Below, piece by piece: positions 10,063 to 20,116 of a stretch of 64,000 bases of DNA. The notes under the pieces are model-generated. The model was not told where the DNA came from, made no database searches, and worked only from the letters and a program-made list of their open reading frames with translations. Origin of the DNA: Actinomycetes bacterium (GTDB taxonomy: Bacteria > Actinomycetota > Acidimicrobiia > Acidimicrobiales > RAAP-2). Positions within the stretch are counted from its first letter, which is position 1, and every line of letters starts with the position of its first letter. The DNA is taken from assembly GCA_021846325.1 (NCBI GenBank), contig JAJZBX010000005.1, forward strand, positions 62,001 through 126,000, in the 5' to 3' direction. The position numbers and the translations under genes were made by a program.

Positions 10063-10575
10063 ATGAAAGGGTTCATGTCACGCGGTGCACTCATTCGATG
10101 GACGGCGATAGCCACGGTGTTGGTGTTGTCGACGGTCGTGCCCGGCACCTCGAACGCGGCGCAACTGGCACCGAGAGCGACCGCTTCCGCGGGCACGTGC
10201 GCGGGGACGGCGGCGGCGGCGCAGGGCACGAGTGGCGCCGTGGCCATGGTCGTCAAGGGCCAGGGGACGTCGAGCAGCGGTGCCACAACTGGTCCAACGT
10301 GCGTCACCAAACTGTCTGGCCACTGGGCGGCCAATTCACAGGTCTTCTCCACGGCCGGTACGGGTACTGCGGTGGTGAAGAACGGCACCTGGGGCGCCTC
10401 GCTGACCACCGACCAACTCACTGGGCATCTCTCGGGCACCGTGGCGACCGCCGGTGGCGGAACGAGCGGTGGCACGACCGGCGCCGGCAGTGCGTACTGG
10501 AGTTTCAGTATTGACTGCTGGTGGACGTATTCGCCGATGACGCTGCACTGCACGATTAAGATTTCCAACGACTAA
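10063..10575 (+). CDS. Secreted Ala/Gly/Thr-rich hypothetical protein
   Basis: Signal peptide (LIRWTAIATVLVLSTVVPGTSNAAQ), RBS aaggggggttacttATG. Confidence 0.65.
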   Translation: MKGFMSRGALIRWTAIATVLVLSTVVPGTSNAAQLAPRATASAGTCAGTAAAAQGTSGAVAMVVKGQGTSSSGATTGPTCVTKLSGHWAANSQVFSTAGTGTAVVKNGTWGASLTTDQLTGHLSGTVATAGGGTSGGTTGAGSAYWSFSIDCWWTYSPMTLHCTIKISND

Positions 10576-10610
10576 CCCGCGTTCAAACGCTTAGCTTGAT
10601 CGTCGGTTCA

Positions 10611-10647
10611 ACGTGGCGGCGGTTCGCGGGCCGAGCCGCCGCCACGT
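10611..10647. terminator. 12-bp perfect inverted repeat ACGTGGCGGCGG/CCGCCGCCACGT, possible terminator without U-tract
   Basis: Arms 10611-10622 and 10636-10647, 36 bp downstream of the CDS ending at 10575. Confidence 0.4.
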
Positions 10648-10772
10648 CGTTCGCGGGCCTTGCGAGCGGTCGATTGTTCGCATCCGCATCGTAAACGGCG
10701 ACGCCCGTGCGGTCGTGTCGCGTTAGCCTGCGGCGACGATCGTGCTGACGCCACCCAACGGTCTGGCGTGGG

Positions 10773-11810
10773 CTACAGCAGACCGACACCGATCGCCAGC
10801 GACTCGAGATCGCTCTCCGGACGCGCGCCGAGGTGTCTGATGATCTCCCCCGCACACAGGGAACCGAGCTCGGCGGCCTCCACCGGATCGGCACCGAGGG
10901 CTAGACCGTAGAGGAAGCCCGAGGCGAAGAGGTCCCCGGCGCCGTTCTGGTCGACCACCTCGTCGACCTCGCTCGCCGGTACCGATACCACGCCGCTCGA
11001 GGTCAGCACGTCGGCCCCCAGTGGACCGCGCGTCACGACCGCCAGCAATCCCAGCTCGTCGAGCGCTCGAAAGGCGAGCTCCAGGCGCGGCAACTCAAAG
11101 AGTGCGAGAATCTCGGACTCGTTGGCGAGCAGCACGTCGACGTCGCTCGTCACGAGATCGAGGAAGTCGCGCCGGTGTCGTTGCACACAAAACATGTCCG
11201 ACAACGACAGCGCCACCATCGAGTCGTGCTGGTGCGCGAAATTGACCACCTTTCTTATGGCGGACTTCGCCGGCGCAAGGTCGTACAGGTACCCTTCGAC
11301 GTAGGTGATCTCGGAACGTTCGATGAGCCGCTCACTGATGTCGTCGACGCGCAACTGATTGGACGCACCCAGGTACGTCGCCATGGTTCGCTGCGCGTCG
11401 GGCGTGATGAAGACGTGACATCGTCCCGTCGCCCCCTCGTCGGCCGCGGCGGTCGCGAGGTCGAGCTCGACCCCCATCGTGCGCAAATCGTGGGCAAAGC
11501 GTTCGCCGAACTCGTCGTCCGCCACTTTGCCGATGTAGCCGCACGTCCCCCCGAGGGCCGCGATCCCGGCAATCGAATTGGCCACCGAACCGCCCGACAT
11601 CTCGATAGTTGGCCCCATGGCCTGGTAGAACGTGTCGAGCTGGTCCTCATCGATCAGCGTCATCGAGGCCTTCACCAGGCCGAGTGTGCGGTACGCATCG
11701 GTGGTGTCTCGAGCGATGATGTCCAACAGGGCATTGCCGATACCGGTCACCGCCAGTCTCGTTGGACCGGGCTTCACGCGCAGCGAGACGGGCGTCGGCG
11801 GAGTTGTCAC
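10773..11810 (-). CDS. PfkB family carbohydrate kinase, adenosine kinase-like
   Basis: GIGNALLDIIA, GGSVANSIAGIAALGG, DQNGAGDLFASGFLYGL. Confidence 0.88.
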   Translation of the reverse strand: MTTPPTPVSLRVKPGPTRLAVTGIGNALLDIIARDTTDAYRTLGLVKASMTLIDEDQLDTFYQAMGPTIEMSGGSVANSIAGIAALGGTCGYIGKVADDEFGERFAHDLRTMGVELDLATAAADEGATGRCHVFITPDAQRTMATYLGASNQLRVDDISERLIERSEITYVEGYLYDLAPAKSAIRKVVNFAHQHDSMVALSLSDMFCVQRHRRDFLDLVTSDVDVLLANESEILALFELPRLELAFRALDELGLLAVVTRGPLGADVLTSSGVVSVPASEVDEVVDQNGAGDLFASGFLYGLALGADPVEAAELGSLCAGEIIRHLGARPESDLESLAIGVGLL

Positions 11811-11849
11811 TCAGCGAGCGTAGAGGATTTCGTCGTAAGATTTCCAACT

Positions 11850-14351
11850 ATGAAGCCCTCCAATCCCTATCGTTTGTCGCGCACCGTCGTACCCAGCCGC
11901 TACCGCCTCTATCTCACCCCGGACCTCGAGGCCGCCACCTTCACAGGCCGCGTGGAGATCGACGTCGACGTCACTGAACCGGTGAACGCGATCACGATGC
12001 ACGCGGCGGACCTCGAACTCGGTGCGGCGACGGTCACCAGTCACGGTACCGGCCATCGCTCGGGTGATCCCGTGACCGATTCGACGTACGAAACCGTGAC
12101 CTTTCCCCTACTCGAAACGATCCCGGTCGGTCCGGCGACCATCGAAATTGCCTACGCCGGCGTGCTCAGCGATCAGTTGGCGGGTTTCTACCGCTCGAGG
12201 TACACCGACGACGAGGGGGTCGCGCACACGATCGCGGTGACCCAGTTCGAGCACTCCGACGCCCGACGAGCGTTCCCGTGCTGGGACGAGCCGTCGTTCA
12301 AGGCGACGTTCGAGGTCAACCTCACGGTGCCGACCCACCTGTTGGCGATTTCGAACTCGCCCGAGGTGGCCAACACCGACCTCGGCAACGGCCAGCGCGC
12401 GATCAGCTTTGCCCCCACGATGGTGATGTCAACCTATCTCGTGGCCATCGTCATCGGCCCCTTCGGGGCCACCGAACCTATCGACGTGAACGGCACGCCC
12501 CTGCGCGTCGTGTATCCCCTCGGCCGAGGTCACCTCACCGACACCGCGCTGGAGGCCGGTGACTTCGCCCTGCGATTCTTCGAGGACTACTTCGCCATCC
12601 CCTACCCGGGTCAGAAGCTCGACATGGTAGCGATCCCCGACTTCGCCCAGGGGGCGATGGAGAACCTCGGGTGCATCACCTACCGAGAAACCGCCTTACT
12701 CGTGGACCCCGCTACCGCGGCCCACGCCGAGGTCTATCGCGTCGCCGAAGTCGTTCACCACGAGATTGCCCACATGTGGTTCGGCGATCTCGTCACCATG
12801 GAGTGGTGGGAGGGAATCTGGCTGAACGAAGCCTTCGCCACCTTCATGCAGTTGACGTGCTCGAATACCTTTCGGCCGCAGTGGCGAATCTGGGCCGAAG
12901 AGTCGGTGCTGCGCGATTTGGCCCAACAGGTCGACGGTCTGGCCACCACGCGACCGATCGAGTACGACGTCGTGTCCCCGGACGACACGCAGGGCATGTT
13001 TGACGTGCTCACTTACCACAAGGGCGCGGCGGTCTTGCGCATGCTCGAGCAGTATCTAGGCGACACGGTCTTTCGCGACGGCATCCGTCACTACCTGGGC
13101 CAACACGCGTACGCCAACGCCGAGACGCGTGACCTCTGGGACGCACTCGAGACGGTGTCGAACGAGCCGGTTCGCACCATGATGGACACCTGGATCCTGC
13201 AGGGCGGTCACCCTCTCGTCAGTTTCGAAAACGGCGAATTGCGCCAGCGACCGTTCGTCGCTGGCGATCCCGAGCATCCCGGCGCCATTGGCGACCGCTG
13301 GCTCGTACCGGTATTCACCCGGTCCTTAGGCGGCGGTGAACCGTCACGACACCTACTGGGCGACGCACCGTGCACGGTGAGCGACCGGTCGCCGGTCGTG
13401 GTGAACGCGGGCGGTTCGGGATTCTTTCGCACCTGGTACGGCACGGGCGAACTCGCTGCGCTAACGCCGCATATTGGCGAGCTCGACGAACTAGAGCGCT
13501 CGAACCTGCTCGCCGACGGCTGGGCCGCGCTCTTTGCCCAACGCGCGACCTGGCGAGACTTCTACTCGATCGCGAGCGGGCTCGGCGACCTCGACGAGCC
13601 CACCCCGTGGCAGATCGTCGCGACGGCTGCGTCGATGATGCATCGGGCCCTCGACGAGGACGCCCGTAAGGTGCTCGCCGTCGACATTCAGAAGTTGGCG
13701 AGTCCCCAATTCGCCCGACTCGGCTGGGACCAACGGACCACCGACGGGACACTGAGCGCCCAGCTGCGCGCCCACGTGATCGGTCTGCTCGCGACCGTCG
13801 GCGCGGACCAAGAGGTTCGCGCCGAGGCGCTGCGGCGCTTTGACGCCGACGCCCTCGATGGCGACCTCGCACTGGTGATCCTGCGTATCGTGGCGAGTCA
13901 CGATCGCCCGAGTGACTACCCGACCTTCCTCGAGCGTTACCGCACCGCACCCACGCCACAAGAGTCGTTGCGCTACCTCTACGCCATGGGTGCCTTCAAC
14001 GACCTCGACGTCGCACTCGACGTCGCCGCGCGTTGCCTGGGCGAGTTCCGCACCCAGGACGCTCCGGTCATCCTGCCCGTGCTGATGAGAAACGAGATCA
14101 CGGGCCCCGCGGTCTGGCGGTTCCTCAGTGAGCACTGGGACGAGGCCGTCACTCGGTTCTCACCCTCCCTGCACGCTCGGCTCGCCGCCGGCATTCCGAC
14201 GTTCATCAATGATCCGGCCCTGGCCGACGAGGTGGACGCCTTTCACCGAGCGCACCCGGTGGTTGGTGGCTACCCGGCGTCGGTCGAGCAGTATCTCGAG
14301 ATGATGCGCGTGGGCCAGCGCTTCGCCACCGCCGTGCGTTCGCAGTTCTGA
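11850..14351 (+). CDS. M1 family metallopeptidase (aminopeptidase N-like)
   Basis: GAMENLGC and HEIAHMWFGDLVTMEWWEGIWLNEAFATF zinc motif; start MKPSNPYRLSRTVVP chosen because upstream ORF overlaps the kinase gene. Confidence 0.93.
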   Translation: MKPSNPYRLSRTVVPSRYRLYLTPDLEAATFTGRVEIDVDVTEPVNAITMHAADLELGAATVTSHGTGHRSGDPVTDSTYETVTFPLLETIPVGPATIEIAYAGVLSDQLAGFYRSRYTDDEGVAHTIAVTQFEHSDARRAFPCWDEPSFKATFEVNLTVPTHLLAISNSPEVANTDLGNGQRAISFAPTMVMSTYLVAIVIGPFGATEPIDVNGTPLRVVYPLGRGHLTDTALEAGDFALRFFEDYFAIPYPGQKLDMVAIPDFAQGAMENLGCITYRETALLVDPATAAHAEVYRVAEVVHHEIAHMWFGDLVTMEWWEGIWLNEAFATFMQLTCSNTFRPQWRIWAEESVLRDLAQQVDGLATTRPIEYDVVSPDDTQGMFDVLTYHKGAAVLRMLEQYLGDTVFRDGIRHYLGQHAYANAETRDLWDALETVSNEPVRTMMDTWILQGGHPLVSFENGELRQRPFVAGDPEHPGAIGDRWLVPVFTRSLGGGEPSRHLLGDAPCTVSDRSPVVVNAGGSGFFRTWYGTGELAALTPHIGELDELERSNLLADGWAALFAQRATWRDFYSIASGLGDLDEPTPWQIVATAASMMHRALDEDARKVLAVDIQKLASPQFARLGWDQRTTDGTLSAQLRAHVIGLLATVGADQEVRAEALRRFDADALDGDLALVILRIVASHDRPSDYPTFLERYRTAPTPQESLRYLYAMGAFNDLDVALDVAARCLGEFRTQDAPVILPVLMRNEITGPAVWRFLSEHWDEAVTRFSPSLHARLAAGIPTFINDPALADEVDAFHRAHPVVGGYPASVEQYLEMMRVGQRFATAVRSQF

Positions 14352-14355
14352 GCCC

Positions 14356-14949
14356 ATGTCGCCGGGCGCCTTCGCGGGCATCATGGCGCTCATGTTCCTG
14401 TTGGAGCTGCCCGACAAGACGATGATCGCGACCGTCGTGATGTCGACGCGGGCGCGACCGTCGTCGATCGTCCTGGGGGCCTCCAGCGCTTTCGTCGTGC
14501 AGATGGGGATCGCGGTGGCCGCGGGCAGTCTTCTGACGTTGCTGCCCGTGCGACCCAAGGACGTGGTCGTCGCCGTGCTTTTTCTCGGCGGCGCCGCCTA
14601 CCTGCTGCTCGTTCCCGAGCGCGTCGAGGAGCGCGAGGGTGAGGTGGAGGCCGCGCGCGAGCGATCGGGGACGCGCTGGCGCGAAGTCTCGACCGCCTTC
14701 ACGGTGATCTTTCTCGGCGAATTCGGTGACCTCACGCAGATCCAGGCGGCCAACCTCAGTGCCAAGACCCACCAGCCGCTCGAGGTCTTTCTCGCCTCTT
14801 CCATCGCGCTCGTCGCCGTCTCCTTTCTCGGTGCCTACGGGGGACGCGCGCTGCAGCGCGTGGTCCCGTTGCGCTTTATCCGTCTGGGTGGCGGCGTCGT
14901 CTTCGCGGGACTCGGCCTCTACACACTCGTCCAGGCGGTGCGGGGTTGA
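14356..14949 (+). CDS. GDT1/TMEM165 (UPF0016) family cation transporter
   Basis: ELPDKTMIATVVMSTR and LGEFGDLTQIQAANLSAK (E-x-G-D-K/T repeats). Confidence 0.88.
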   Translation: MSPGAFAGIMALMFLLELPDKTMIATVVMSTRARPSSIVLGASSAFVVQMGIAVAAGSLLTLLPVRPKDVVVAVLFLGGAAYLLLVPERVEEREGEVEAARERSGTRWREVSTAFTVIFLGEFGDLTQIQAANLSAKTHQPLEVFLASSIALVAVSFLGAYGGRALQRVVPLRFIRLGGGVVFAGLGLYTLVQAVRG

Positions 14950-15587
14950 ACGTCGACGAACTGATGGCCCTGGCGCGAACCGTTTCGGGCTTCATGCCCG
15001 ACGATGAGGGCGCGGCCCTGACGCGCCACGGTCTTGACGTCGGTGCGCGACGTCCGGGCGGGACCTGGCTCGAGGTCGGCGCCTGGTGCGGTAAGTCGGC
15101 GGTGTACCTGGGCGCCGCCGCGGCGGCGACCTCGAGCGTGCTGTACTCGCTCGACCACCACCGCGGCAGTGAGGAGAACCAGGCCGGCTGGGAGTACTTT
15201 GACCCGACCCTCGTCGATCCCCACGACGGCCGACTCAACACGCTGCCGTGGTGGCAGCGCACGATCGCGGCAGCCGACCTCGAATCGACGGTGATCGGCG
15301 TCGTCGGTCCGTCGACGGTCGTCGCCGCCCACTTCAACCAGTCCCTCGACCTGCTCTTCATCGACGGCGGGCACGCCCGCGACGTCGCCTGGGCCGACTA
15401 TCGATCCTGGGCGCCGAAGGTGGTGACCGGCGGCAGTCTCTTGATTCACGACGTCTTCGACGACCCGGCCGACGGCGGTCGACCGCCCTACGAGATCTAC
15501 CAAGCGGCCCGAGCCAACGGCTTCGACGACGTCGACGCCGTTGGCTCGCTGCGCGTGCTTCGACGAGTGCCGACCCCGGGGCGCTAG
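14946..15587 (+). CDS. Class I SAM-dependent methyltransferase (TTG start)
   Basis: GGTWLEVGAWCGKSAVYLGAAA...LLFIDGGHARDVAWADYRSW. Confidence 0.8.
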   Translation: MNVDELMALARTVSGFMPDDEGAALTRHGLDVGARRPGGTWLEVGAWCGKSAVYLGAAAAATSSVLYSLDHHRGSEENQAGWEYFDPTLVDPHDGRLNTLPWWQRTIAAADLESTVIGVVGPSTVVAAHFNQSLDLLFIDGGHARDVAWADYRSWAPKVVTGGSLLIHDVFDDPADGGRPPYEIYQAARANGFDDVDAVGSLRVLRRVPTPGR

Positions 15588-15622
15588 GTTCGTTACGCAC
15601 CCAAGCGGCCGCGTCGGCGAGG

Positions 15623-16708
15623 TCAGCGGCCAACGGCCTCCACGCGGCAGCCCGGTTCGGGCAGGTCCGCCACCGGCGCGAGAAATCCGTGGCGGAACAG
15701 CCCCGCCGCCCCCGAGGAGGACGTGAGCGCGTCGGCGGCCAGCAGCACCGCCGCCGCGGTATAACTCGTCGCCTCGCGATCGGGAAAGGTCACCGGCCCC
15801 GGGTAGGCCAGTCCCGTCCAGTAGGCCCCGTCGTCGCGACGATGACGGTTGGTGAGATCGAAGAGGTCGAGGGCTTCACTCGTCAGTCCGATGGCGTCAA
15901 GGGCGAGCACGCACTCGGCGGTCTCGGCCGCGGTGACCCAGTCGTTGGTCGATACGCACCGCACGCCGTACCCCGCCATGACGTGGCGCTCCCATCCGTC
16001 GCGCAGGCGTCGCCGTGCCGCCTCGTCGGTGAGCGCCCCACTCAACACGGGGTAGTACCAGTCCATGGCGAACTCGTTCTTGGGTGCGAAGGCGCCGGGG
16101 TGGTGGGCCACGGCGTGACCGAGGTGCCCGGCCGCGACCACCCACGACGGACGATGCACGTCGAGTCGCTCGGCCAGCGCCACCGCGCAGCGCACGCTGT
16201 GGTAGATCGACGACGAGCCAGTCAACAGCGCGTACGACTCGGGGCGCCCGGCCCCGTCGAGCGACCAGCGCACGGTGCCGTCGTCGAGTTGCCACGCGAG
16301 TACGAAGTTGATCGCCCGGTCGACCACCGAGAACTGGTCAGCCACGAAGTCGACGTCGTCGGTCGCCAGCAGGTAGTGATAGAGGCCCGCGGCCACGTAG
16401 GCGCACACGTTGGTATCGAGGCGCGCGTCGATGACGGCGTCGTCGCGGTAGTAGTTGAACCAACTCCCGTCGCCCAGCTGATGCTCGGCGAGCCACCGGT
16501 AGGCCGCGCGCGCACCCTCGCGATACCCCGTGATGGTCAGGGCCATCGCCACCTCGACGTGGTTCCAGGGATCGCAGTGGCCACCGCGATACCACGCCAG
16601 CTGGCCACTGGGCCGCTGCAGGTCGGCGAGCGACGCGGCCGTGCGGGCCACCTGCTCCGCGCCGAGCACGTCGGGCACGCCACCGAGATCACGCGCGAGC
16701 AGGCTCAC
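15623..16708 (-). CDS. Prenyltransferase/terpene-cyclase-like (alpha/alpha toroid) protein
   Basis: GTG 16708; QRPSGQLAWYRGGHCDPWNHVEVAMALTITGYREGARAAYRWLAEHQLGDGSWF. Confidence 0.72.
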   Translation of the reverse strand: MSLLARDLGGVPDVLGAEQVARTAASLADLQRPSGQLAWYRGGHCDPWNHVEVAMALTITGYREGARAAYRWLAEHQLGDGSWFNYYRDDAVIDARLDTNVCAYVAAGLYHYLLATDDVDFVADQFSVVDRAINFVLAWQLDDGTVRWSLDGAGRPESYALLTGSSSIYHSVRCAVALAERLDVHRPSWVVAAGHLGHAVAHHPGAFAPKNEFAMDWYYPVLSGALTDEAARRRLRDGWERHVMAGYGVRCVSTNDWVTAAETAECVLALDAIGLTSEALDLFDLTNRHRRDDGAYWTGLAYPGPVTFPDREATSYTAAAVLLAADALTSSSGAAGLFRHGFLAPVADLPEPGCRVEAVGR

Positions 16709-17424
16709 GGGGCCGGCTTGGCCAAATAGAAGACGACCGACTTGCCCATGACCGGCGCGAGGAGCCGCTCGGCCCAGCGGGTGAGCGCCGGCCGCTTCAC
16801 GATGTCCCACACCAAAAAGCGGTGGTAGGCCCTCACGTACCGATTCTCGTCGTTGGTCGTCCCGACGAGACACTTCAGCCACCAGTACGGACTGTGCAGG
16901 GCGTGCGCGTAGCCGCGCCCGGTCGCAGCGAGACCAACCGAGCTCAGACGCGACTCGATCACCGAGCGGCGATAGATCCGTACGTGACCACCCGGCACGA
17001 GGTGGTACTCGTCGGACAGTGCCCAGTTGACCAGTTCGGGAAAGAAGCGCGGCACGGTGACCGCCATCGTGCCGCCCGGGCGCAGCACGCGCGTCAGCTC
17101 GGTCATCGCCGCGAGGTCATCGGGAATGTGTTCGAGCACCTCGGAGCAGATGACGCGATCAAACGTGGCGTCGGCGAACGGCAGGTGCAGCGCGTCACCC
17201 TGCACGACCCCTACGTGCACCTCGCTGGCCGAGAGCTCACCGGCTTCGACCATGGCGACGAATGTGGCGACGACGCCCTCGACCTCGTCGTGACCGGCGT
17301 CCAGGGCCACCACGTCGGCGCCGCGACGGGCCGCTTCGAAAGCGTGGCGGCCGAAGCCGCAGCCGAGATCGAGCAGTCGATCGCCCGGGCGAAGGCCCAA
17401 CCGGTCATAGTTGGCGGTCAGCAT
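16705..17424 (-). CDS. SAM-dependent methyltransferase
   Basis: RLLDLGCGFGRHAFEAARRGADVVALD, CSEVLEHIPDD. Confidence 0.88.
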   Translation of the reverse strand: MLTANYDRLGLRPGDRLLDLGCGFGRHAFEAARRGADVVALDAGHDEVEGVVATFVAMVEAGELSASEVHVGVVQGDALHLPFADATFDRVICSEVLEHIPDDLAAMTELTRVLRPGGTMAVTVPRFFPELVNWALSDEYHLVPGGHVRIYRRSVIESRLSSVGLAATGRGYAHALHSPYWWLKCLVGTTNDENRYVRAYHRFLVWDIVKRPALTRWAERLLAPVMGKSVVFYLAKPAP

Positions 17425-18794
17425 CAGTCGAACGGCATCGAGTCGGGCAGCGGCCGGTGCTCGAGAATGGCGTCGTAGCAGGCCGCGGTGCCGCGCGCGG
17501 TCACCTGCCAGGTGAAGCGCTCGATGACCCGCTGGCGTCCCCGGGCACCCAGCCGGGCCCGTAGCTCGGGGTCGTCCAGCAGTTGGCGGATGGCCTCGAG
17601 CAGCGCCTCGGGATCGTTGGGCTTGACGAGCAGGCCCGTCTCCCCGCTAACGCCCACGACTTCGGGCAGCGCGCCACCCGTCGTGGCGACCACGGCCACC
17701 CCGCAGCTCATCGCCTCGATCGCCGGCAGCGAGAAGCCCTCGTAGAGACTCGGCACAATCGCGACCTGCGCCTCGCCGTAAAGCCGGGCCAGCTCCTCGT
17801 CGCTCACGCCGGTGACGGTGGTAACGCAGTCAGCCAGCCCCAGGCGATCGATCGATCGCGCGACCGGTCCCCCCGGTCGCGGCCGTCCGATCACGACGAG
17901 CTCGATGTCGCGCTCGACGCGCAGCTTGGCGACCGCCTCGAGCAACGGCACCAGACCCTTCATGGGGACATCACTGCTCGAGGTGACCATGAGCCGCCCC
18001 GCACGAGCGACCGCGCCGTCGTAGGGTCGAAAGACCGTATGATCCACGCCCACGGGCACGACGGTGAGCCGATCGAGCGGCACGTGCATCTGGGCGTTGA
18101 TGTCGAGCTTGGAGTTGTGCGAGACGGTGAGCACGGCCGGCAGTCGCCGCGCGACGCGCACCTGCATGCGCAAAAAGCCGAACCAGCGTCGCGTCGTGAG
18201 TCGCTGGGCGAAGGACTCGGCGTGGTCGAGGGCGATCGACCGGTCGACGGTGATCGGGTGATGCAGCGTCTCCAGGATCGGCCATCCGTCGCGGTGCAGG
18301 CCGAGAATGCCACTGCCCAAGCACTGGTCGTCGTGCACCAGGTCGAAATCGCCGCGTCGGTGGTTGATGATCCGCCGGATTCGGCGCGAGAAGGCGAGCG
18401 GCTCGCCGAAGCCGGCGCTCAGCATGACGGCGAACTCGGTGACGTCGGCCCAGGACGTGAACTCCCATCGGGCGGGAATGCGAAAGGGATCGGGATCCCG
18501 ATAGAGGTCGAGACCGCGCACCGGCGTGAAGCCCACGCCCTCGTCCAACTCGGGCCACGGTGGCCCAGCGAAGACCTCAACGCTATGGCCGAGCGCCACG
18601 AGCTCTCGGGTCAGGTGGCGGGTGTAGACGCCCTGGCCGCCGCAGCGTGGGTTACCCCGATAGACGAGAAAGGCGATGCGGTGCTTGCCGGGCTCGGCCG
18701 GTCGCGGTGGCGTCGCGGGCGGCAGGGTGATCGAACGAGATCGGGCGTGCGAGGCCCTCGTCTCGGCAATGGTCTGACGCAACGATCGAGGCAC
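17424..18794 (-). CDS. Glycosyltransferase family 4
   Basis: GGQGVYTRHLTRELVALGHSVEVFAG; VPSLYEGFSLPAIEAMSCGVAVVATTGGALPEVVG. Confidence 0.92.
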   Translation of the reverse strand: MPRSLRQTIAETRASHARSRSITLPPATPPRPAEPGKHRIAFLVYRGNPRCGGQGVYTRHLTRELVALGHSVEVFAGPPWPELDEGVGFTPVRGLDLYRDPDPFRIPARWEFTSWADVTEFAVMLSAGFGEPLAFSRRIRRIINHRRGDFDLVHDDQCLGSGILGLHRDGWPILETLHHPITVDRSIALDHAESFAQRLTTRRWFGFLRMQVRVARRLPAVLTVSHNSKLDINAQMHVPLDRLTVVPVGVDHTVFRPYDGAVARAGRLMVTSSSDVPMKGLVPLLEAVAKLRVERDIELVVIGRPRPGGPVARSIDRLGLADCVTTVTGVSDEELARLYGEAQVAIVPSLYEGFSLPAIEAMSCGVAVVATTGGALPEVVGVSGETGLLVKPNDPEALLEAIRQLLDDPELRARLGARGRQRVIERFTWQVTARGTAACYDAILEHRPLPDSMPFD

Positions 18795-18895
18795 GGGCCC
18801 ACCTTCGCTCTATCGAAGGCTTCATTCTCCCCGAAGACGGCGACCAGCACAAATGGGCACCGATGACCCGTGGTGGACGTGACTACGCTTCGGGT

Positions 18896-20116
18896 ATGGA
18901 TCTGAGCTACCCCGCCGACGTTGAATCGTTTCGCGCCACCATTCGCGACTGGCTCGTGGCCGCCCTGCCGTCGGGTTGGTTCGAGCCGGGATTCACCCAG
19001 ACCGACGACGAACGCGCCGCCTTTAACGAGACGTGGACCGAGAAGCTCTTCGAGGGCGGCTGGATCTGCGCTGGCTGGCCGACGGAGTACGGCGGCAAGG
19101 GACTGACGCTGCTCGAGCAGGTGGTCTTGAACGAAGAGTTCGCCAGGGCCGGGGCGCCGATGCGCGCCGACTTCTTTGGCGACACGCTCGTGGGGCCGAC
19201 GATCCTCCAGTGGGGCACCGATGAACAAAAGCGCGAGTTCATCCCGCGCATCCTGCGCGGTTCGATCGTGTGGTGCCAGGGCTTCTCCGAGCCCAACTCG
19301 GGATCCGACCTCGCGAGCTTGCAGACCAACGCCGTGCTCGACGGCGACGAGTGGGTAATCAACGGACAAAAGGTCTGGACGACGCAGGCCCAGCACGCCG
19401 ACTACGCCTTCCTGCTCGCGCGGACCGATCCCGGTGCACCCCAGCACGCCGGGATCAGCTACCTGCTCGTGCCCATGCACCAGCCGGGCGTCGACGTTCG
19501 CCCGATCACCCAGATCGACGGCACGGCCGAATTCAACGAGGTCTTCTTCAGCGATGTACGTTGCCCGAGGGACAACGTTATCGGCGGCGTGAACAACGGC
19601 TGGAAGGTCGCCATGACGACGCTCGGCTTCGAGCGCGGCTCGTCGTCGACGACCGGCTACCGACGATTCATGAAGGAGTGGGAGGTCATCGTCGACGAGG
19701 CTCGTCGGCGCGGTCGCACCCCCCATCGACTCACCCGAGACCGTCTGGTTCGCTCGTGGTCCAAGATCAAGATCATGGAGATCAACGGATACCGCACGCT
19801 CTCGGACGAGCTGCACGGCACCCACAGCGCCGCACTGCTCGGGTCGTGCAACAAGATGTTCTGGTCCGAAGCGCACCGAGACACCATGGAACTCGCGGTG
19901 GACGTGCTCGGGATGGCGGGTCAAGTGCTCACCGGCAATCAGGCCACCACCACCGCGAGCGGACCACGCCGTGGTCGAGCCGACTACCCGGTGTCGGATC
20001 TCCAAGCGTCATTCTTCTTCTCGCGCTCCGAGACCATCTGGGGTGGCACCGCCGAGATTCAGCGCAACATCATTGGTGAACGAGCCCTCGGACTGCCCAA
20101 GGAGCCCCGGCCCTAA
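18896..20116 (+). CDS. Acyl-CoA dehydrogenase
   Basis: WCQGFSEPNSGSDLASLQTNAVLDGDEWVINGQKVWTT; ETIWGGTAEIQRNIIGERALGLPK. Confidence 0.92.
   Translation: MDLSYPADVESFRATIRDWLVAALPSGWFEPGFTQTDDERAAFNETWTEKLFEGGWICAGWPTEYGGKGLTLLEQVVLNEEFARAGAPMRADFFGDTLVGPTILQWGTDEQKREFIPRILRGSIVWCQGFSEPNSGSDLASLQTNAVLDGDEWVINGQKVWTTQAQHADYAFLLARTDPGAPQHAGISYLLVPMHQPGVDVRPITQIDGTAEFNEVFFSDVRCPRDNVIGGVNNGWKVAMTTLGFERGSSSTTGYRRFMKEWEVIVDEARRRGRTPHRLTRDRLVRSWSKIKIMEINGYRTLSDELHGTHSAALLGSCNKMFWSEAHRDTMELAVDVLGMAGQVLTGNQATTTASGPRRGRADYPVSDLQASFFFSRSETIWGGTAEIQRNIIGERALGLPKEPRP

Noticed and set aside
11175-14351. 1058-aa version of the M1 aminopeptidase
   Set aside because: The first ~225 residues overlap the adenosine-kinase-like gene antisense; real start is ATG 11850.
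15248-16729. 493-aa + strand ORF
   Set aside because: Antisense to the cyclase-like gene; high-GC shadow ORF with no recognisable motif.
17583-18866. 427-aa + strand ORF
   Set aside because: Antisense to the GT4 gene, low-complexity Arg/His/Asp composition.
18611-20005. 464-aa - strand ORF
   Set aside because: Antisense to the acyl-CoA dehydrogenase; no family motif.
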